Shown: positions 1 to 6,475 of the stretch, in pieces
Layout: each line of letters opens with the position of its first letter
Numbering within the stretch: the first letter of the stretch is position 1
Program-made: the position numbers and the translations under genes
Assembly (NCBI GenBank): GCA_945788155.1
Contig: CALZKX010000254.1
Location: 1-17,920 of the forward strand
DNA length: 17,920 nt
Direction: 5' to 3'
Origin: an uncultured Flavobacteriaceae bacterium
GTDB lineage: Bacteria; Bacteroidota; Bacteroidia; Flavobacteriales; Flavobacteriaceae
The notes under the pieces: generated by a model
What the model was told of the DNA's origin: nothing
The model's database searches: none
Seen by the model: only the letters and a program-made list of their open reading frames with translations

Positions 1-1
1 A

Positions 2-217
2 TCTAATATCGCTGAAGGAGCTGGAAGAAACACCAATGGAGAATTCAGGCAATTTCTTGGAATTGCAAACGGTTCATCATTTGAATTATTAACACAATTA
101 TATTTATCTAAAAGATTAAATCTAATAACAGAAGAAAAAGTAAGACCTATAATTAATGAAGTTTTAGAAGTAACAAAAATGAATTATTCACTTCAAAAAT
201 CATTAAGCAAGTCTTAA
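2..217 (+). CDS. four-helix-bundle protein (S23/IVS-encoded type), 3' part only
   Basis: This is the last 71 codons of a gene that begins before the window. Reading from base 2, the residues SNIAEGAGR, then FRQFLGIANGSSFELLTQL, match the conserved core of the four-helix-bundle family first described as the S23 protein encoded in 23S rRNA intervening sequences. The molecular role of the family is unknown; relatives form small oligomeric helical bundles, and the Avd protein of diversity-generating retroelements has a similar fold. The stop lies inside a short repeated border sequence (212-242) that ends 3 bases before the thiolase start codon. It aligns with the complete copy at 1480-1833 over the SN(I/V)AEG core and the GS(S/A)FE...TQL segment but is strongly diverged elsewhere, so it is not a recent duplicate. 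Family assignment is firm; function is not claimed. Confidence 0.85.
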   Translation, partial: SNIAEGAGRNTNGEFRQFLGIANGSSFELLTQLYLSKRLNLITEEKVRPIINEVLEVTKMNYSLQKSLSKS

Positions 218-242
218 TACTTCATACTAAAATCTTAATACT
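212..242 (+). repeat. 3' border repeat of the first four-helix-bundle cassette
   Basis: TCTTAATACT occurs twice (212-221 and 233-242), separated by 11 bases. The block overlaps the stop of the partial four-helix-bundle gene and ends just before the thiolase ATG. Starting at AAGTCTT (209), it aligns position by position with AAGTCTTGGTTCTTGG... after the second four-helix-bundle gene (from 1832): the CTT triplets, the ATCTTAA and the spacing are kept while the in-between bases differ. This suggests a common border design. Any left-hand partner would lie outside the window. Confidence 0.6.
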
Positions 243-245
243 ATT

Positions 246-1439
246 ATGAGCAAACAAGCTTACATTGTAAAAGCATACAGAACAGCAGTTGGTAAAGCAC
301 CAAAAGGCGTATTCCGATTTAAACGAACAGATGAATTGGCTGCGGAAACCATTCAACACATGATGAATGAATTACCTGATTTGGACAAAACTCGAATAGA
401 CGATGTGATTGTTGGTAACGCCATGCCAGAAGGTTCCCAAGGATTGAATATGGCACGTCTAATTTCGTTAATGGGATTGGATATTGTTGATGTTCCTGGA
501 GTAACGGTTAACCGTTTTTGCTCATCAGGTGTTGAAACCATTGCAATCGCCGCAGCAAAAATACAAGCTGGAATGGCAGATTGCATTATTGCTGGAGGAG
601 CAGAAAGTATGAGCGCTGTACCAATGACAGGGTTTAAACCAGAATTGAATTATGATCTCATTAATTCCGGACACGAAGATTATTATTGGGGAATGGGAAA
701 TACGGCTGAAGCAGTCGCCAACCAATTTAAAGTATCCCGTGAAGACCAAGATGAATTTGCATACAATTCACATATGAAGGCGTTAAAAGCGCAAGCAGAA
801 AATCGTTTTCAAGATCAAATTGCACCCATAACGGTTGACCAAACTTATGTGGATGCTAACGGAAAAAAAGCAACAAAATCATATACAGTAACAAAAGATG
901 AAGGTCCTCGTGCAGGAACAAGTAAAGAAGCTTTAGCAAAATTAAGAGCTGTATTTGCAGCAGGTGGAAGTGTAACTGCAGGGAACTCATCACAAATGAG
1001 TGATGGAGCGGCTTTTGTAATGGTTATGAGTGAAGACATGGTAAAAGAATTAAATCTTGAACCCATTGCTCGATTAGTAAACTATGCAGCAGCAGGTGTG
1101 GAGCCTCGCATTATGGGAATTGGCCCTGTAAAAGCAATCCCAAAGGCATTAAAACAAGCTGGATTAAAACAAGCTGATTTGGAATTGATTGAATTAAACG
1201 AAGCCTTTGCTTCCCAATCAATAGCCGTAATTCGCGAATTACAGTTAAACCCGGACATCATCAACGTAAATGGTGGAGCCATTGCATTGGGACATCCATT
1301 GGGTTGTACTGGAGCAAAATTATCAGTTCAACTTTTTGATGAAATGCGTAAACGTGATATGAAAGGTAAATATGGAGCTGTAACCATGTGTGTTGGGACT
1401 GGTCAAGGTGCTTGTGGGATATTTGAATTTCTTTCTTAA
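246..1439 (+). CDS. acetyl-CoA C-acyltransferase (thiolase, FadA/FadI type)
   Basis: Thiolase of 397 residues, the normal length for the family. It catalyses the last step of fatty-acid beta-oxidation, cleaving 3-ketoacyl-CoA with CoA to acetyl-CoA and a shortened acyl-CoA in the cytoplasm. The nucleophilic cysteine is Cys92 in NRFCSSGVETIA, followed by the GGAESMS motif near 118-123. The C-terminal catalytic block NGGAIALGHPLGCTGA carries His350, and CVGTGQGACG supplies the acid/base Cys382. The downstream acyl-CoA dehydrogenase supports a degradative rather than biosynthetic role. No good Shine-Dalgarno precedes the ATG; the 3' border of the preceding four-helix-bundle cassette ends 3 bases before it. 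The last codon and stop touch the left inverted repeat of the next cassette. A hydratase/3-hydroxyacyl-CoA dehydrogenase gene would be expected upstream of the window (inference). Confidence 0.95.
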   Translation: MSKQAYIVKAYRTAVGKAPKGVFRFKRTDELAAETIQHMMNELPDLDKTRIDDVIVGNAMPEGSQGLNMARLISLMGLDIVDVPGVTVNRFCSSGVETIAIAAAKIQAGMADCIIAGGAESMSAVPMTGFKPELNYDLINSGHEDYYWGMGNTAEAVANQFKVSREDQDEFAYNSHMKALKAQAENRFQDQIAPITVDQTYVDANGKKATKSYTVTKDEGPRAGTSKEALAKLRAVFAAGGSVTAGNSSQMSDGAAFVMVMSEDMVKELNLEPIARLVNYAAAGVEPRIMGIGPVKAIPKALKQAGLKQADLELIELNEAFASQSIAVIRELQLNPDIINVNGGAIALGHPLGCTGAKLSVQLFDEMRKRDMKGKYGAVTMCVGTGQGACGIFEFLS

Positions 1440-1470
1440 GAACCAAGACTGATAGAATCAAGAACCAAGA
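1438..1470 (+). repeat. left inverted repeat of the second four-helix-bundle cassette
   Basis: AAGAACCAAGA is present twice (1438-1448 and 1460-1470). The outer copy, 1438-1450 (AAGAACCAAGACT), is the perfect reverse complement of 1833-1845, giving 13 pairs. The inner block 1454-1470 (AGAATCAAGAACCAAGA) pairs with 1835-1851 over 17 positions with one T/G position, which is a U-G wobble in RNA. The repeat begins inside the thiolase stop codon (1437-1439) and ends 9 bases before the four-helix-bundle ATG. Confidence 0.85.
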
Positions 1471-1479
1471 TTTTTTAAG

Positions 1480-1833
1480 ATGCATAACTTTAAGAAACTA
1501 AAAATTTGGCAAGATGGGATTGAACTCGTGCGTGAAAATTACAAGCTTACCAGAACATTCCCTGATTTTGAAAGGTTCAATTTAGTTAGTCAAATGAATA
1601 GATGTGCAGTTTCAATTCCATCAAATGTGGCTGAAGGTTCAAGTAAAAGTACTGACAAGCATTTTAATAAATATTTAGAAGATAGTTTAGGTTCCGCTTT
1701 TGAATGGGAAACACAATTAATCGTCGCGTTTAACGAAAATTATTTATCAGAAGAAAAATTTAAAGAATTAGAACAAAAAATAAAACAAATACAAAAAATG
1801 ATTTCAAGATTTCAATCAGGACTCAATTTATAA
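1480..1833 (+). CDS. four-helix-bundle protein (S23/IVS-encoded type)
   Basis: Complete 117-residue member of the four-helix-bundle family (S23, 23S rRNA intervening-sequence protein type), typical in length. The family signature is clear: the N-terminal FKKLKIWQDGIELV helix, the FPDFERFNLVSQMNRCAVSIPSNVAEGSSK segment (about 26-55), the FNKYLEDSLGSAFEWETQL helix, and a charged C-terminal helix from about 84. The protein is almost wholly helical, with no signal peptide or membrane segment. It sits between two beta-oxidation genes, 40 bases after the thiolase stop and 40 bases before the dehydrogenase start, and is enclosed by inverted repeats at 1438-1470 and 1833-1857. No reverse transcriptase or variable repeat is nearby, so it is not a retroelement Avd in any visible context. 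The cellular role is unknown; cassette-like behaviour is inferred from the flanks. Confidence 0.9.
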   Translation: MHNFKKLKIWQDGIELVRENYKLTRTFPDFERFNLVSQMNRCAVSIPSNVAEGSSKSTDKHFNKYLEDSLGSAFEWETQLIVAFNENYLSEEKFKELEQKIKQIQKMISRFQSGLNL

Positions 1834-1865
1834 GTCTTGGTTCTTGGTTCTTGAATCTTAAATCC
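1833..1865 (+). repeat. right inverted repeat of the second four-helix-bundle cassette
   Basis: Directly after the four-helix-bundle stop the sequence reads AGTCTTGGTTCTTGGTTCTT, a short tandem of TTGGTTC with a 7-base period, followed by GAATCTTAAATCC. It is complementary to the left border (1438-1470) in two registers: 13/13 for the outer left copy and 17 positions with one wobble for the inner copy. In the transcript this would close a long-range stem around the whole reading frame. The stem ends about 9-20 bases before the acyl-CoA dehydrogenase start. Confidence 0.85.
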
Positions 1866-1873
1866 TATAATTT

Positions 1874-3682
1874 ATGAGTACTGAAAAAATAGAAAAAGAC
1901 ATTTTAAGAGGCGGACAATTCCTTGTAAAAGAAACAAATTGTGAAGACGTATTCACGCCTGAAGATTTTACTGAAGAACAAAATATGATGAAGGAAGCCG
2001 TAATCGAATTTAACGACCGTGAAATCATAGCACATAAACCTCGCTTTGAAGCTAAAGATTATGCTTTAACTGAGGAATGTATGCAAAAAGCTGGTGAACT
2101 TGGGTTTTTAGGTGTTGCAGTTCCGGAAGCCTATGGTGGAATGGAAATGGGATTTGTTTCTACATTATTGGTTTGCGACTATATTTCAAGCGGTACAGGG
2201 TCTTTTAGTACTGCCTTTGGTGCTCATACCGGAATTGGCACCATGCCAATTACTCTGTATGGTACAGAAGAACAAAAACTTAAATATGTTCCAAAATTGG
2301 CTACTGGTGAATGGTTTGGAGCCTATTGTTTAACAGAACCAGGAGCTGGGAGTGATGCCAATTCAGGTAAAACAACTGCTGCACTTTCTGATAATGGTAA
2401 ATCATACAAGATCAATGGACAGAAAATGTGGATTTCAAATGCAGGTTTTTGTAGCCTGATGATTGTTTTTGCTCGTATTGAAGATGATAAAAACATCACT
2501 GGTTTTATTGTTGAAAACAATCCTGAAAATGGAATTACAATGGGTGAAGAAGAACATAAATTAGGTATTCGTGCCTCTTCAACCCGTCAGGTTTTCTTTA
2601 ATGACACGGTTGTTCCAGTAGAAAATATGTTGGGCAAACGTGGCGAAGGCTTTAAAATAGCCATGAATGCACTAAATGTTGGTCGTATTAAATTGGCTGG
2701 TGCCTGTTTGGATTCACAAAGGCGAATATTGGGTTATGCCGTAAATTATGCCAATGAGCGTAAACAGTTTAAAACACGCATTTCAGATTTTGGGGCCATT
2801 AAAGTAAAGTTGGCAGAAATGGCAACCAGTGCTTATGCAGGTGAATCTGCAACATATAGAGCAGGTAAAAACATTGAAGACAGAATTGCAATGAGAGTTG
2901 CTGCAGGTAATACACATCAGGAGGCAGAGCTTAAAGGTGTTGAGGAATATGCAATAGAATGTTCCATTTTAAAAGTAGCAGTTTCCGAAGACGTACAAAA
3001 CTGTGCAGATGAAGGCATCCAGATTTTTGGTGGTATGGGATTCTCTGAAGAAACACCTATGGAGTCCGCTTGGAGAGATGCACGTATAGCACGTATCTAT
3101 GAAGGAACCAATGAAATTAACCGAATGCTTTGTGTTGGTATGTTGGTTAAAAAAGCGATGAAAGGTCATGTGGATTTATTGGGACCTGCTCAAGCGGTTC
3201 AAGAAGAACTGATGGGAATACCATCGTTTGATACTCCTGACTATTCCAAATTGTTTTCAGAAGAAAAGGAAATAATCAAAAAACTCAAAAAGACTTTCTT
3301 GATGGTTGCTGGAGGTGCAGTTCAAAAATATGGCCAAAACCTTGAAGAACACCAACAATTATTAATTGCAGCTGCAGATATTTTAATTGAAATCTATATG
3401 GCAGAATCTACTATTTTAAGAACAGAAAAGAATGCCAAACGATTTGGAGAAGACGCACAATCTGTTCAAATAGCAATGTCAAAATTATACTTGTACCATG
3501 CCGTAGATATTATCGAGGAAAAAGGAAAAGAAAGTATCATTTCGTTTGCCGAAGGCGATGAACAACGTATGATGCTAATGGGATTAAAGCGATTTACCAA
3601 ATACACAAACTACCCAGATATTGTGGATTTACGAAAGGAAGTCGCTGAAAAAGTTAAAGCTGAAAACAAATATTGTTTTTAG
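1874..3682 (+). CDS. acyl-CoA dehydrogenase, long form (VLCAD/ACAD9-like size)
   Basis: A 602-residue flavin-dependent acyl-CoA dehydrogenase that introduces the trans-2 double bond in the first step of beta-oxidation. Typical blocks in order: the N-terminal helical domain with GFLGVAVPEAYGG (about 77-89), the FAD/substrate loop AYCLTEPGAGSDA (150-162), KMWISNAG (184-191), LGIRASSTRQVFF, and the C-terminal catalytic segment RIARIYEGTNEINR, where Glu410 corresponds to the usual catalytic base. About 180 further residues follow the core, as in the very-long-chain and ACAD9 class rather than the roughly 380-residue short/medium-chain enzymes. That tail is charged and helical and may mediate membrane or dimer contacts, as known for VLCAD (inference). 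It is the last gene of the operon and is followed by a strong terminator. Chain-length preference cannot be read from sequence. Confidence 0.94.
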   Translation: MSTEKIEKDILRGGQFLVKETNCEDVFTPEDFTEEQNMMKEAVIEFNDREIIAHKPRFEAKDYALTEECMQKAGELGFLGVAVPEAYGGMEMGFVSTLLVCDYISSGTGSFSTAFGAHTGIGTMPITLYGTEEQKLKYVPKLATGEWFGAYCLTEPGAGSDANSGKTTAALSDNGKSYKINGQKMWISNAGFCSLMIVFARIEDDKNITGFIVENNPENGITMGEEEHKLGIRASSTRQVFFNDTVVPVENMLGKRGEGFKIAMNALNVGRIKLAGACLDSQRRILGYAVNYANERKQFKTRISDFGAIKVKLAEMATSAYAGESATYRAGKNIEDRIAMRVAAGNTHQEAELKGVEEYAIECSILKVAVSEDVQNCADEGIQIFGGMGFSEETPMESAWRDARIARIYEGTNEINRMLCVGMLVKKAMKGHVDLLGPAQAVQEELMGIPSFDTPDYSKLFSEEKEIIKKLKKTFLMVAGGAVQKYGQNLEEHQQLLIAAADILIEIYMAESTILRTEKNAKRFGEDAQSVQIAMSKLYLYHAVDIIEEKGKESIISFAEGDEQRMMLMGLKRFTKYTNYPDIVDLRKEVAEKVKAENKYCF

Positions 3683-3700
3683 ACTTTAAGTTGGTTGGTT

Positions 3701-3735
3701 AAAAACGCTTCAATTTTTTTGAAGCGTTTTTTTTT
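3701..3735 (+). terminator. rho-independent terminator of the beta-oxidation operon
   Basis: Perfect stem AAAAACGCTTC (3701-3711) with GAAGCGTTTTT (3721-3731) around a 9-base loop AATTTTTTT. A T-tract runs through 3735. It starts 18 bases after the dehydrogenase stop and cleanly ends the first operon. Confidence 0.9.
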
Positions 3736-3762
3736 ACACTCATATTGATTAACTTTAACCAA

Positions 3763-3770
3763 TAAATTTG
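3763..3770 (+). promoter_or_regulatory. candidate -7 element (TAnnTTTG) for the propeller/peptidase genes
   Basis: TAAATTTG fits the Bacteroidota -7 consensus TAnnTTTG exactly and is the only such match between the upstream terminator and the next gene. A TTG at 3745-3747 could serve as the -33 element, but the 15-base gap is shorter than usual. If used, transcription would begin at or within a few bases of the ATG at 3778, giving an almost leaderless mRNA. Confidence 0.4.
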
Positions 3771-3777
3771 CTTGAAT

Positions 3778-5073
3778 ATGTTACGTACCATTCTATTATT
3801 GTCTTTTTTAACATCGCTTTCTAGTTATTCTCAACCCAATACCGATGTTTATTTGTTTGATCTAAATACTGATAATGGAAAGTTTGTACTTACAAACATG
3901 AAAAACATTTCAAATAACGAAGGCTATGACAACCAACCTTCTTTTCTGGATAATAATACTATTTTATATGCTGGAACTAGAAACGGACAAACAGATATTG
4001 TAAAATATAGTATTAATTACGACTCAAAAATTTTTATAAACCTTACAGAAGGTAGTGAATATTCACCTTTAAAAATCCCGAATCAAAAAGCTATTTCTGC
4101 CATTCGCTTGGAAAAAGATGGGACTCAAAAGCTACACAAATACAATTTAAGGAATGGAGAATCTGAAGTTTTAATCGATGATATTATTATTGGTTATCAT
4201 GTTTGGTATAATAAAGGTATACTAGTATCTTCAGTTTTGGAAGAAAATGGACTTTCACTTTATATTACAAATTTTAATACTAAAGAAAATTATACAGTCG
4301 AAGCGAATATTGGTCGTTCCCTACACAAAATTCCAAATACAAATTTGATAAGTTACATTTCAAAAGAAAATGACAGTCTATGGGAAATAAAATCGCTTAA
4401 TATATATAACGGAAAAACTAACCTCATAACATCAACGCTTCCAAATTCTGAAGATATGTGTTGGTTATCTCCTAGCACAATTTTAATGGGAAAAGGCAAT
4501 AAACTCTATAAATTAAAATTACACAAAAATAAAGATTGGATAGAAGTAGCTTCATTAAAAGATTTTGAAATTACAAACATTACACGTCTTGCAATAAGCC
4601 CTGACGGAACAAAACTCGCTTTAGTTGGTGTAGGCGGAAAAGCTGTACTAACTGATTCCAATAAAAAACTCGAACCGAAACTAGAAAACATTACTTGGAT
4701 TTCTGGTACTTGGCATGGCGAAGCTTTTGGTGGTATAACAGAAGAAATTTGGAGCAAGCCTTCTGGTGGCTCGATGATGGCTTCTTTTAAACTTATTAAA
4801 GATGGTAAAGTGGCATTTTATGAGATTGAAATTATTAGAGAAATTGAAAACTCGCTTGTTCTTCAATTAAAACATTTCAACAACGATTTAAAAGGCTGGG
4901 AAACTAAAGACGAAACTATAGATTTTCCACTTAAAGAAATAACCTCAAACAAAGTCGTTTTTGAAGGGATGATTTTTAAAAAAATAAGTGATAATGAAAT
5001 GAATGTCTATGTAGATATTGAACAAAATGGAAAAACAGAAACCATAAAATTTAACTATAAAAAAAATAAATAA
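3778..5073 (+). CDS. secreted TolB-like (PD40) beta-propeller protein with C-terminal DUF6265-like domain
   Basis: Signal peptide at residues 1-19 (MLRTILLLSFLTSLSSYSQ), then a TolB/PD40-like propeller to about residue 290. Blade motifs include DNQPSFLDNNTILYAG, GEYSP-like EGSEYSPL, and ISPDGTKLALVG. From about residue 303 a separate beta-rich domain begins with ITWISGTWHGEAFGG, TEEIWSKPSGGSMMASFKL and KDGKVAFYEIEI, the pattern of the small calycin-like DUF6265 proteins, which normally stand alone. No enzyme motif is visible. The reading frame is unbroken across the junction, so this looks like a fusion. The ATG at 3778 is chosen; an in-frame TTG two codons earlier (3772) is possible but would add only two residues. 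It is first in a co-directional run, 55 bases before the M28 peptidase. Function is unknown; a periplasmic or secreted binding role is inferred. Confidence 0.8.
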   Translation: MLRTILLLSFLTSLSSYSQPNTDVYLFDLNTDNGKFVLTNMKNISNNEGYDNQPSFLDNNTILYAGTRNGQTDIVKYSINYDSKIFINLTEGSEYSPLKIPNQKAISAIRLEKDGTQKLHKYNLRNGESEVLIDDIIIGYHVWYNKGILVSSVLEENGLSLYITNFNTKENYTVEANIGRSLHKIPNTNLISYISKENDSLWEIKSLNIYNGKTNLITSTLPNSEDMCWLSPSTILMGKGNKLYKLKLHKNKDWIEVASLKDFEITNITRLAISPDGTKLALVGVGGKAVLTDSNKKLEPKLENITWISGTWHGEAFGGITEEIWSKPSGGSMMASFKLIKDGKVAFYEIEIIREIENSLVLQLKHFNNDLKGWETKDETIDFPLKEITSNKVVFEGMIFKKISDNEMNVYVDIEQNGKTETIKFNYKKNK

Positions 5074-5107
5074 TGTTGTCATTCTGAACTTATTTCAGGA
5101 TTTCATT
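5074..5107 (+). repeat. short REP-like palindrome between genes
   Basis: TTCTGAA (5082-5088) and TTCAGGA (5094-5100) form a 7-base imperfect palindrome with a 5-base loop CTTAT. They lie within a TGTCATTCTGAACTTATTTC block that resembles a dispersed intergenic repeat I associate with Bacteroidota genomes (general knowledge, not searched). It starts directly after the upstream stop codon. Only one copy is visible in this window, so repeat status is inferred. Confidence 0.4.
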
Positions 5108-5128
5108 AGCTAAACACATAACTACAAA

Positions 5129-6460
5129 ATGAAACAATTAATCACTATTGGCTTTTGCATTCTAACACTTGCCTCCTTTTCACAAACCGATCAAAAAATA
5201 TATAATATCATCGATGCTGTATCAGCTGATAGAATAAAAAAAGATGTAAAAACTTTAGTCGATTTTGGAACAAGGCACACCTTAAGCGATACAGTTTCGC
5301 AAACACATGGTATTGGTGCTGCTCGTAGATGGATAAAATCAGAGTTTGATATAATTGATAATAAATGCAACAACTGTTTGGACGTATTTTATCAAAAAGA
5401 TTTAGTTAAAAAAGGTGATGGAGCAAGAATTGTGCATGATGTTTGGGTCGTAAATGTGCTTGCAGTTCAAAAAGGAACAAAATATCCCAATCGTTACATT
5501 ATTATGAGTGGCGATATTGATTCTCGTGTATCTAACCCAACAGATTTTACTTCAGATTCTCCTGGTGCTAACGATAATGCTTCTGGAATGGCAGGAACTA
5601 TTGAAGCAGCTCGTGTTTTAAGCAAATACAGTTTTGAAAATAGCATCATTTATGTTGGCTTATCAGGTGAAGAACAAGGCCTTTATGGTGGTAAAGGCTT
5701 AGCTGCATATGCCAAAGAAAAAGGCTGGGATATCATTGGTGTTTTGAACAACGATATGATTGGAAACATAAAAGGTGTGGATGGCGTTATTGACAATCGA
5801 ACTTTTAGAATATTTTCTGAACCGGTTCCTCCAACTGAAACTGAAAGACAACGTAACTCAAGACGTTTTTATGGTGGCGAAGTCGATGGGATTTCGCGCC
5901 AATTGGCACGTTACGTACACAAAAACGTGAAAACCTATATGCCAGAAATGAACCCGATGATGGTTTACCGTTTAGACCGATTTGGTCGTGGAGGTCATCA
6001 TCGTCCTTTTAATGATGCTGGTTTTGCTGGAATTAGAATTATGGAAGCTCATGAAAATTACACTCAGCAACATCAAGATATTCGCACTGAAGATGGCATT
6101 AACTATGGTGATACATTTGAACATGTAAACTTTCATTATGCCAAAAAATTAACTGCAGTTAATGCGATTAATCTCGCAAGTATAGCTAGTGCTCCTCCTC
6201 CACCAAAAGATGTAGCCATTGGAGGGATTGTACAACCTTCTGTTAAGTTTAAATGGGACAAAGTAGATGGTGCTGTTGGTTACAAAATTTATTGGAGAGA
6301 CACTACCTCACCTACTTGGGATTACAGTCGTTTTGTTGGCAATGTTTCCGAATTTACTTTAGATGGAATTGTTATTGATAACTTCTTTTTTGGAGTCGCT
6401 TCAGTTGGAAAAGATGGCTATGAAAGTATGGTTGTTTTTCCAAATAAAACATTTAGATAA
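5129..6460 (+). CDS. secreted M28-family metallopeptidase with C-terminal Fn3-like domain
   Basis: Signal peptide at residues 1-19, then an M28 (aminopeptidase Y/S type) di-zinc peptidase domain to about 350. The visible active-site motifs are SPGANDNASG with the bridging Asp149, LSGEEQGLYG with general base Glu181 and ligand Glu182, and NNDMIG with ligand Asp209. His residues near 290-315 (GGHHRPFNDAGF, MEAHENYTQQHQ) include the likely last ligand. The first ligand, usually His in GHxDS, is Asp here: MSGDIDSR, Asp129. Residues about 355-440, after a proline-rich linker (SAPPPPKD), resemble a fibronectin type III fold. Two Cys (80, 83) may form a disulfide. It probably releases N-terminal residues from peptides outside the cytoplasm. 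The M1 aminopeptidase follows 15 bases downstream. No type IX sorting tail is evident. Confidence 0.88.
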   Translation: MKQLITIGFCILTLASFSQTDQKIYNIIDAVSADRIKKDVKTLVDFGTRHTLSDTVSQTHGIGAARRWIKSEFDIIDNKCNNCLDVFYQKDLVKKGDGARIVHDVWVVNVLAVQKGTKYPNRYIIMSGDIDSRVSNPTDFTSDSPGANDNASGMAGTIEAARVLSKYSFENSIIYVGLSGEEQGLYGGKGLAAYAKEKGWDIIGVLNNDMIGNIKGVDGVIDNRTFRIFSEPVPPTETERQRNSRRFYGGEVDGISRQLARYVHKNVKTYMPEMNPMMVYRLDRFGRGGHHRPFNDAGFAGIRIMEAHENYTQQHQDIRTEDGINYGDTFEHVNFHYAKKLTAVNAINLASIASAPPPPKDVAIGGIVQPSVKFKWDKVDGAVGYKIYWRDTTSPTWDYSRFVGNVSEFTLDGIVIDNFFFGVASVGKDGYESMVVFPNKTFR

Positions 6461-6475
6461 TTTTAGTTAAAAACT

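Noticed and set aside
1480..1833. Diversity-generating retroelement accessory (Avd) gene
   Set aside because: The fold family is related, but no reverse transcriptase, template repeat or variable repeat is present anywhere in the window.
1438..1865. Insertion sequence with terminal inverted repeats
   Set aside because: The enclosed gene is not a transposase and no target-site duplication is evident. The inverted borders fit an RNA stem around an IVS-type cassette better.
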